Shown in pieces: positions 1 to 4,442 of a DNA stretch of 6,291 bases. The DNA comes from Bacteroidota bacterium (GTDB taxonomy: Bacteria > Bacteroidota > Bacteroidia > NS11-12g > UBA955), in assembly GCA_947450015.1 (NCBI GenBank), contig CANFUB010000163.1:1-6291 (forward strand), given 5' to 3'. Numbering within the stretch: the first letter of the stretch is position 1; each line of letters begins with the position of its first letter. The notes under the pieces were generated by a model. That model saw only the letters and a list, made by a program, of their open reading frames with translations. It made no database searches and was not told where the DNA came from. A program made the translations under genes and the position numbers.

Positions 1-163
1 AATGCTTTAAGCCAGCTTGTTGGTATGGTGTAAGGTTAGAGATGTCGGTTGTAAGTTTCACAACCTTGTAGCTGCCTAGGCGTTTGGCAATTTCATTTTT
101 CGAAACTTGCGCATTGAGCATCAATGTAAACAAGGCAAAAGACATTAAAACAATTTTTTTCAT
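1..163 (-). CDS. Secreted protein, N-terminal fragment; possibly M49/dipeptidyl-peptidase III-like hydrolase
   Basis: This minus-strand gene starts at the ATG at 163-161 and runs off the left edge, so only 54 residues are visible. The first 19 residues (MKKIVLMSFALFTLMLNAQ) form a typical signal peptide: a KK n-region, a hydrophobic core, and a likely signal peptidase I site after NA. The mature protein should therefore be periplasmic or exported. The following stretch contains RLGSYKVVKLTTDISNLTP. The 'Y..VKLTTD.S.L' pattern resembles, from memory, the mature N-terminus of Bacteroidota zinc hydrolases of the peptidase M49 (DPP III-like) family. No catalytic motif (HEXXGH-type) lies within the window, so the family is tentative. 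The signal peptide and reading frame are much surer than the function. A good -7 box lies 17 nt upstream at 180-187. Confidence 0.5.
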   Translation of the reverse strand, partial: MKKIVLMSFALFTLMLNAQVSKNEIAKRLGSYKVVKLTTDISNLTPYQQAGLKH

Positions 164-179
164 TTTCTTATTCAAGTTC

Positions 180-187
180 CAAATTTA
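180..187 (-). promoter_or_regulatory. Probable -7 box for the secreted-protein gene
   Basis: Read on the minus strand this is TAAATTTG, a perfect match to the Bacteroidota -7 consensus TAnnTTTG, 17 nt before the ATG at 163. It would give a leader of roughly 10 nt. No TTTG/TTG -33 element is visible at the usual 19-21 bp spacing, so the call rests on the -7 box alone. Confidence 0.35.
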
Positions 188-313
188 ATATTTTTTGCAA
201 TACAGAATGTCATTTTTGTGTCAAGTGCTTGCGCTTGGTTGAATGAGAAAATGATGTTTATCATTTGAAGAGATCTCTATTCTTGCGTGTTTATAAAGTG
301 TACAAGCCACTTG

Positions 314-350
314 GAAGTAAGAAGGGCCTTTCATTTATAGGCTTTACTTC
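314..350. repeat. Stem-loop upstream of ybaB
   Basis: An inverted repeat pairs GAAGTAA (314-320) with TTACTTC (344-350). An inner stem pairs GCCT (326-329) with AGGC (339-342) around a 9-nt loop, with an asymmetric internal loop (321-325 against 343). It lies about 120 nt before the ybaB start. It has no following T-run, so it is not a classic terminator. It could be a leader RNA structure, a remnant of an old element, or chance. Confidence 0.35.
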
Positions 351-469
351 ATTCGATAGAGCGGGGGTACTGTTCGATTAATTGGTACATGATTTCTGTA
401 GAAAAACGCAATAGAATTATTAAAGCAGGAATTTTTCTGTTAATTTCGAAGACTATTTTAAGAAGCACT

Positions 470-769
470 ATGTTAGGAAATATTTCACAGTTATTAGAAA
501 TGAAAAAGAAGGCCGAGGAGTTAAAAAGTAAACTCGAAGCCATTCAAATTACTGAAACGCACAATGGTATTACCGTGGATACAAATGGCAACCGCAAATT
601 GCTATCCATACATATTGATGCCGAACGGTTGAATGATAAAACACAACTTGAAGATCATTTGGTTCAAGCCATCAACAAAGCATTAGAAAGTGCAGAGAAG
701 GCCAACATGGCCGAAGTGGGTGCCATGGCAGGTGGCATGCCAGGTTTAATGGGCTTGTTCGGCAAATAA
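470..769 (+). CDS. ybaB: YbaB/EbfC family nucleoid-associated protein
   Basis: This 99-residue cytoplasmic protein matches the YbaB/EbfC family, small homodimeric DNA-binding proteins that coat or organise the nucleoid. Visible hallmarks are the N-terminal MLGNISQLLEMKKKAEELK helix, a long charged helix to about residue 24, a central beta segment with the family-typical ITVDTNGNRKLLSIHID (residues 34-50), a C-terminal helix (about 58-82), and the Gly/Met-rich tail GGMPGLMGLFGK. I chose the ATG at 470 because it starts exactly where family members start. The in-frame ATG at 389 would add 27 hydrophobic residues unlike the family. In many bacteria ybaB sits next to dnaX and recR, but neither is here. 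The gene is followed by a 75-nt AT-rich gap and a new promoter, so it is probably transcribed apart from the redox operon. The family is confident; the exact DNA-binding role is inferred. Confidence 0.88.
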   Translation: MLGNISQLLEMKKKAEELKSKLEAIQITETHNGITVDTNGNRKLLSIHIDAERLNDKTQLEDHLVQAINKALESAEKANMAEVGAMAGGMPGLMGLFGK

Positions 770-804
770 TAGATATTTACTATATAAATATGAAAAATAT
801 AAAT

Positions 805-835
805 TTTAGCAATAATCAATAAACACTTAATTTTG
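805..835 (+). promoter_or_regulatory. Promoter of the rhodanese-thioredoxin operon
   Basis: TAATTTTG at 828-835 is a perfect Bacteroidota -7 box (TAnnTTTG). A TTTA at 805-808 stands exactly 19 bp upstream and is one mismatch from the -33 consensus TTTG. Transcription would begin around 840-842, only a few nucleotides before the ATG at 845. This implies a very short leader or a near-leaderless mRNA. The box also overlaps the TTG at 833, which argues against that codon as a start. Confidence 0.5.
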
Positions 836-844
836 CAAAAGAAA

Positions 845-1555
845 ATGAAATACATGTTATCACTTACACTCGCAATTTTATTGGTTGCCTGTAATACACA
901 ATCGAATGGCGGTTTATCGCCTGCAGAATTCAATAAACAAATTACATCTGAAGAAGTAAAACTAATTGATGTAAGAACACCTGAAGAATACAACGAAGGT
1001 TATATTAAAGGCGCCATTAATATTGATTGGAACGCTGGTGATTTTGAAACCGCAGTGACCCAATTTGGCAAAGACCAAAAAATATATTTGTACTGTAAAA
1101 GTGGCACTAGAAGTGGTAATGCTTTTGATTTGTTAAAAAAGTTAGGGTATAAAAATGTATTCAATTTAAACGGTGGTATTACAGCATGGAAAGCAGCACA
1201 ATTACCGGTAGAAACAAAGGCTTCGGCACAAGAAGCTACAAAACCAGTAGAGGGTAATCCCATCGATTTTAAAACCGCCATTTATGGTGATAAATTGGTG
1301 TTTGTAGATTTTAATGCCGTGTGGTGTGGTCCTTGCCGCAGAATGCAACCTTTTGTAGATATTATCAAAGAGGAGCGCAGTTCTGATGTATTGGTTTACA
1401 GCATCGATACTGACAAAGAAGTAGCACTGGCACAGGAGTATCAAATCTTTAATTTGCCAACCGTTATTCTTTTGAAAAAAGGCGCTGTTTTATACCGCAA
1501 AGAAGGCTACCACGATCAAAAAATGTTGAACGATTTAGTTACAAAATATAAATAA
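845..1555 (+). CDS. Rhodanese-thioredoxin fusion lipoprotein
   Basis: This 236-residue two-domain protein carries a lipoprotein signal: MKYMLSLTLAILLVAC, with lipobox L13-V-A-C16. It should be lipidated at Cys16 and face the periplasm. Residues about 25-120 are a rhodanese domain with IDVRTPEEY (41-49) and the active loop CKSGTRS, catalytic Cys84. A Lys/Ala/Glu-rich linker (about 121-138) leads to a thioredoxin domain (about 139-236) with W160-C161-G-P-C164, the cis-proline loop NLPT (Pro205), and the buried Asp (Asp155) usual in thioredoxins. Both active sites look intact. By family knowledge the rhodanese half transfers sulfane sulfur and the thioredoxin half reduces or exchanges disulfides, so a persulfide could pass from one to the other (inference). 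The ATG at 845 is preferred over the TTG at 833, which lies inside the -7 box; an internal ATG at 854 would lose the positive n-region. The gene heads a three-gene operon, with the next gene starting 1 nt after its stop. Confidence 0.9.
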   Translation: MKYMLSLTLAILLVACNTQSNGGLSPAEFNKQITSEEVKLIDVRTPEEYNEGYIKGAINIDWNAGDFETAVTQFGKDQKIYLYCKSGTRSGNAFDLLKKLGYKNVFNLNGGITAWKAAQLPVETKASAQEATKPVEGNPIDFKTAIYGDKLVFVDFNAVWCGPCRRMQPFVDIIKEERSSDVLVYSIDTDKEVALAQEYQIFNLPTVILLKKGAVLYRKEGYHDQKMLNDLVTKYK

Positions 1556-1556
1556 T

Positions 1557-1871
1557 ATGGCAGTAGAAATAGCAAACGACGAAACCCTAAAAACACAATT
1601 AAGTACGCATCCAAAAGTAGTTGTGAAATATTATGCCGATTGGTGCGGTAGTTGCAAATTGTTTGCACCTAAGTACAAACGATTAAGTGGTGACGAACGC
1701 TTCTCAGATACCGTCTTTTTAGACATCGATGCAGAGCACAATCCAGAGGCTAGAAAATTAGCGGGTGTAGATACCTTGCCGTTTTTTGCAACTTTTAAAA
1801 ATGGCGAATTAGTAAAAGCGCAAAGTACTGCCAAAGAAGAAACCTTAGTTGAAATGTTATCTGCTCTATGA
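1557..1871 (+). CDS. Thioredoxin family protein (WCGSC, buried Asp replaced by Lys)
   Basis: This 104-residue single-domain thioredoxin fold has no signal peptide, so it is probably cytoplasmic. The active site is W29-C30-G-S-C33, and the cis-proline loop is TLPFF with Pro75. Length and order match canonical thioredoxins. Two departures stand out: WCGSC instead of WCGPC, and Lys24 at the place of the buried Asp26 of E. coli thioredoxin (six residues before the first active-site Cys). In the standard mechanism that Asp is a general acid/base for the second Cys. It may therefore act as a specialised partner, for example for a peroxiredoxin or the rhodanese-thioredoxin protein, rather than as the general thioredoxin (inference). 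It starts 1 nt after the upstream stop and its stop overlaps the next start (ATGA at 1868-1871), which suggests translational coupling throughout. Confidence 0.88.
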   Translation: MAVEIANDETLKTQLSTHPKVVVKYYADWCGSCKLFAPKYKRLSGDERFSDTVFLDIDAEHNPEARKLAGVDTLPFFATFKNGELVKAQSTAKEETLVEMLSAL

Positions 1872-2110
1872 ATATAAATATTATAAAACACTTAGTAGAA
1901 ACCTATACCACCGAGCAACTGCAAACTGCTGAGCAAGCCTTGTTAAATGAGGAAACATTGGCAATAGCGGTTGAAGGAAAAGATGAAGGCGAACAATTGA
2001 CCCATATTTTGGCCGCTGTTTTTTGTCAAGAGGAAATGGCTAAATCGGGTATTAATATCAACCAAGCGGTGCGTTTGTACAGCCAAAGGGTTAGAGGCTC
2101 TATTAATTAA
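1868..2110 (+). CDS. Small DUF6952-like protein
   Basis: This 80-residue acidic, probably all-helical protein has no signal peptide or membrane segment. The N-terminal 'IKHLVE' and the C-terminal 'RVRGSIN' resemble, from memory, the small Bacteroidota family DUF6952, whose members start with 'IKHL' and end with 'KR..GSI'. I recall these members often lying beside thioredoxin and peroxiredoxin genes. The start overlaps the thioredoxin stop by 4 nt (ATGA), so it is almost certainly co-translated with it. There is one cysteine (Cys53), which could be a mixed-disulfide target for the upstream thioredoxin, but nothing shows this. No biochemical function is known to me. That it is a real gene is well supported by coupling and by position right before the terminator; the family name is less sure. 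Confidence 0.75.
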   Translation: MNINIIKHLVETYTTEQLQTAEQALLNEETLAIAVEGKDEGEQLTHILAAVFCQEEMAKSGININQAVRLYSQRVRGSIN

Positions 2111-2126
2111 AAAATACTTCAATAGT

Positions 2127-2167
2127 AAAAAAGAAGGCACGCGATTAATCGCGTGCCTTCTTTTTTT
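2127..2167 (+). terminator. Bidirectional intrinsic terminator (first palindrome)
   Basis: Positions 2127-2166 are a perfect 40-bp palindrome centred at 2146/2147. Its GC-rich stem pairs GAAGGCACGCGAT with ATCGCGTGCCTTC. A run of seven T (2161-2167) follows on the plus strand, and six A (2127-2132) give a matching T-run on the minus strand. It lies 16 nt after the stop of the DUF6952-like gene and can end both that operon and the convergent kdsD-manC operon. The central GCGATTAATCGC is shared with the adjoining palindrome. Confidence 0.85.
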
Positions 2168-2208
2168 ATTACTGTGGGGATGCGATTAATCGCATCCCCA
2201 CAGTAATA
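2167..2208. repeat. Second perfect palindrome, REP-like, abutting manC stop
   Basis: This perfect 42-bp palindrome (21-bp arms, centre 2187/2188) starts where the first palindrome ends and finishes on the base next to the manC stop codon (2211-2209). Its stem includes TGTGGGGATGCGAT and the complement. It repeats the 12-bp core GCGATTAATCGC (2182-2193, against 2141-2152 in the first). It has no T-run of its own on either side. It may be the first hairpin in the manC 3' end or a dispersed REP-type element. Confidence 0.7.
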
Positions 2209-3303
2209 TTATGAAAATTTTCCTTTGAATTTTTCCTTGATATCGTTGGTAATGTCTCTCACCTCTTGTTCTTTGCTCAAGCTACTAATGAACAAAATGT
2301 CTTCGGTGTCGATCACCATACCACCTTCCATGCCTTCTACAACGACAAGTTTATCGTCGCCCGATTCACAAATAATTAAACTGTTGTGGGTGTTGTATAC
2401 ACGCATGTTTTTGCCGTGCAATAAATTGCCATTTTTATCTTTCTTGCGCAATTCATAAAGCGATTTCCAAGTGCCTAAATCGCTCCAGCCAAAAGTTGCT
2501 GGAAGAATAGATGCAATCTTGGTTTTCTCCATGATAGCGTAATCAATAGAAATGGATTTGCAAAAAGGATATTGTTTGTTGATGAAGGTCTGCTCATCGA
2601 GGGTATTGTATTTTTTCAGTCCTTTTTTAAAGATGGCATGCATATCGGGTTGGTAGGCTGTAAATTCTTCTAAAATATCGGCTGCTTTCCAAATAAAAAT
2701 ACCGCTGTTCCAATAGAAATCACCACTTTCTAGAAAGGTCATGGCCAAATCATGCGATGGTTTTTCTGTAAAGGTTTTAACAGGAATAACGCCAGTTTTG
2801 CCTTCGTCGTTTTTAAATTGGATGTAGCCATAGCCGGTATCCGGACGGTTAGGTTTAATACCCAAAGTAACCAATTCTTTATTCGATTCGGTGTGTTTTA
2901 AGGCGGTTAGAATACTGTCTTCAAAAGCGGCATCATCTGTAATCAAATGATCACTTGGCGCGAAAATAATATTCGCCTTTTCATTTTTTGCGAACAATTT
3001 ATAACTGGCATAAGCCACACAAGGCGCTGTGTTCATGGCAGCTGGTTCAGCTAAAATATTTTGCTCCGGTAAGTTTGGCAATTGATCACTCACCAACAAG
3101 CTATAGCCTGCATTGGTAATAACATAAATATTTTCTTCAGGTATAATGCGTTTAAAACGCTCGTAAGTAAGTTGCAAAAGCGATTTGCCTACACCTAGAA
3201 TGTCGTGGAATTGTTTTGGGTAATTCTTTTTACTTAAAGGCCAGAATCTGCTGCCGATTCCGCCTGCCATGATTACCACATAATGATTTTTATTTTTCTT
3301 CAT
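2209..3303 (-). CDS. manC: Mannose-1-phosphate guanylyltransferase
   Basis: This 364-residue cytoplasmic enzyme makes GDP-mannose from mannose 1-phosphate and GTP, a precursor for LPS, O-antigen, exopolysaccharide and GDP-fucose. The signature loop is MAGGIGSRFWPLSKKNYPKQ (residues 12-31; Arg19 and Lys30 are the expected nucleotide-binding residues). Other landmarks are APSDH (115-119), TGYGYI (156-161), FTEKP (178-182), WNSGIFIWK (198-206), SIDYAIMEK (252-260) and FGWSDLGTW (271-279). The length matches the single-activity form: it lacks the C-terminal cupin phosphomannose isomerase domain of the roughly 470-residue bifunctional type, and the last ~80 residues are the usual beta-rich tail. 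It is the second gene of a minus-strand pair, 16 nt after kdsD, with an A-rich leader and no Shine-Dalgarno. Its stop abuts the twin palindromes. A related NDP-sugar pyrophosphorylase is unlikely given the motifs. Confidence 0.92.
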   Translation of the reverse strand: MKKNKNHYVVIMAGGIGSRFWPLSKKNYPKQFHDILGVGKSLLQLTYERFKRIIPEENIYVITNAGYSLLVSDQLPNLPEQNILAEPAAMNTAPCVAYASYKLFAKNEKANIIFAPSDHLITDDAAFEDSILTALKHTESNKELVTLGIKPNRPDTGYGYIQFKNDEGKTGVIPVKTFTEKPSHDLAMTFLESGDFYWNSGIFIWKAADILEEFTAYQPDMHAIFKKGLKKYNTLDEQTFINKQYPFCKSISIDYAIMEKTKIASILPATFGWSDLGTWKSLYELRKKDKNGNLLHGKNMRVYNTHNSLIICESGDDKLVVVEGMEGGMVIDTEDILFISSLSKEQEVRDITNDIKEKFKGKFS

Positions 3304-3319
3304 GCTTTGTTTTAATTTT

Positions 3320-4291
3320 TTATGCTATTAAGCCTTCTTTGTTTAAATCGTGAATATGCACCATTCCTATGTATTTTGAATGATCTGTCACTATCATTTG
3401 ACTAATTTTAATATCTCTCATAATCTCTATAGCATTCATTGCTAATTCATCTGCTTCGATGGTTTTTGGCGAACCATTCATAATGTCGGCCGCCACTATG
3501 CCTTTTAAATCGGTGGTTTTTTCGATAAGTCTACGAATATCGCCATCTGTAATCATGCCTTTGATTACACCATTGTCTATTACCACAGTTGCACCGAGAC
3601 GCTTTTTAGATATTTCTACAATAACAGTTTGTATGGTATCATTGGGTTGCACTGCTGGCTGTTCGTTTTGAGTGGCCAAGTCTCTTACCGTTAAATAGAG
3701 TCTTTTGCCCAATGCGCCACCTGGATGGTATTTAGAGAAATCTGAAGATGAAAAATCTTTGCATTTTAGCAAAGCCACTGCCAAAGCATCGCCCATTAAA
3801 AGTTGAGCCGTTGTGCTTGTAGTGGGTGCCAAATTATTCGGACAGGCTTCTTTAGCAACTGTCGTATTTAAAATAAAATCAGCAGAATTTGCTAAAACAG
3901 AGTCGATATTTCCCACAATGGCAATCAATTTATTGCCAAATTGCTTCAATAAAGGTGCCAAAGCCTTAATTTCTGGCGTATTTCCACTTTTAGAAATTGC
4001 TATTACCACATCGTCTTTTTGAATGATTCCAAGGTCGCCATGGATGGCATCGGCCGCATGCATAAAGATAGAAGGGGTGCCTGTAGAATTGAGCGTTGCT
4101 ACAATTTTTTGGGCAATAATGGCGCTTTTACCGATGCCTGTAATCACCACTCTTCCATTCGATTCTAAAATTAGAAGAATAACTTTTGCAAAGGTTTCGT
4201 CTATAAAATTAATAAGGTCCGCAACATTGTCCAATTCAGATTGAATGGTTGTTTTACCAAAGTTAATTATTTCATCAATTGATTTATTCAT
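3320..4291 (-). CDS. kdsD: Arabinose-5-phosphate isomerase (KpsF/GutQ/KdsD family)
   Basis: This 323-residue enzyme interconverts ribulose 5-phosphate and arabinose 5-phosphate, the first step towards Kdo for LPS. The N-terminal SIS domain (about 1-185) shows GIGKS (52-56), HAADAIHGDLG (78-88), SKSGNTPE (100-107), ACPNNLAPTTSTT (149-161) and YHPGGALGKRL (188-198). Lys55, Glu107, Glu148 and His189 line up, at a constant offset of 4, with the residues I recall as catalytic in E. coli KdsD (Lys59, Glu111, Glu152, His193). Two CBS domains follow (about 200-262 and 267-323). Length is normal (E. coli KdsD has 328). It is first in an operon with manC and divergent from recQ. The start ATG (4291-4289) has no Shine-Dalgarno; the bases before it read CCCTCCG, closer to an anti-Shine-Dalgarno. 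A capsule-specific KpsF paralogue cannot be excluded. Confidence 0.93.
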   Translation of the reverse strand: MNKSIDEIINFGKTTIQSELDNVADLINFIDETFAKVILLILESNGRVVITGIGKSAIIAQKIVATLNSTGTPSIFMHAADAIHGDLGIIQKDDVVIAISKSGNTPEIKALAPLLKQFGNKLIAIVGNIDSVLANSADFILNTTVAKEACPNNLAPTTSTTAQLLMGDALAVALLKCKDFSSSDFSKYHPGGALGKRLYLTVRDLATQNEQPAVQPNDTIQTVIVEISKKRLGATVVIDNGVIKGMITDGDIRRLIEKTTDLKGIVAADIMNGSPKTIEADELAMNAIEIMRDIKISQMIVTDHSKYIGMVHIHDLNKEGLIA

Positions 4292-4317
4292 CGGAGGGCC
4301 TTAATTCAAAAACATTG

Positions 4318-4336
4318 CAAAATAAAGCCAAAATAA
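4318..4336 (-). promoter_or_regulatory. Candidate -7 boxes for kdsD-manC
   Basis: Two copies of TTATTTTG on the minus strand (4325-4318 and 4336-4329) each match TAnnTTTG at 7 of 8 positions, about 27 and 38 nt before the kdsD start. No -33 element is visible at the right spacing for either, so this is weak. Confidence 0.2.
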
Positions 4337-4363
4337 TGGAAAATAATTTTTTTTTAAAAAAGG

Positions 4364-4396
4364 TTTGGTGATATGGTGTTAATAGTATTAATTTAG
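4364..4396 (+). promoter_or_regulatory. Candidate recQ promoter
   Basis: TTTG at 4364-4367 fits the -33 element and TAATTTAG at 4389-4396 matches TAnnTTTG at 7 of 8 positions, with a 21-bp spacer. Transcription would start near 4402, giving a leader of about 40 nt. A T9A6 tract (4347-4361) lies just upstream and could act as an UP-like or bent-DNA element. A 13-bp inverted repeat, TTAATA-G-TATTAA (4379-4391), lies in the spacer and overlaps the -7 box. Confidence 0.35.
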
Positions 4397-4442
4397 TGTC
4401 ATCAAATTTTTAACAAATTAACAAGATAATAATAGAATAGAA

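Larger units (their letters stand above)
164..469. other. Non-coding region between the divergent secreted-protein and ybaB genes
   Basis: This 306-nt stretch has no convincing gene on either strand. It holds the -7 box of the minus-strand gene (180-187), a stem-loop (314-350), and a GGTAC direct repeat (366-370 and 384-388). The open frame could be extended upstream to an ATG at 389, but the added 27 residues do not resemble the YbaB family. I checked for a tRNA, a 4.5S-like RNA and a riboswitch and recognised none. No strong promoter for ybaB is evident. The best candidate is TAATTTCG at 441-448, a 7/8 match to TAnnTTTG that lacks a -33 partner. Confidence 0.5.

Noticed and set aside
300..390. 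tRNA or other structured RNA gene
   Set aside because: No cloverleaf can be folded on either strand: there is no proper T-arm GGTTCRA, acceptor pairing or anticodon arm. Only the simple stem-loop at 314-350 remains.
389..469. Upstream in-frame ATG that would add 27 residues to YbaB
   Set aside because: The extension is hydrophobic and unlike the family, while the ATG at 470 gives a normal 99-residue YbaB starting with the usual MLGNISQLL-type helix.
833..844. TTG start for the rhodanese-thioredoxin lipoprotein
   Set aside because: The TTG lies inside a perfect -7 promoter box, and the ATG at 845 gives a complete lipoprotein signal.
664..993. Minus-strand open frame spanning the ybaB-lipoprotein gap
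   Set aside because: It overlaps two well-supported plus-strand genes, its sequence resembles no family, and it is explained as the antisense of real coding DNA.
2127..2208. CRISPR array
   Set aside because: There are only two units, they abut without spacers, and the repeats are full palindromes that differ in their arms.
2133..2208. Insertion sequence ends or MITE with target-site duplication
   Set aside because: I see no convincing flanking direct repeat or transposase remnant. A REP-like palindrome explains the structure better.
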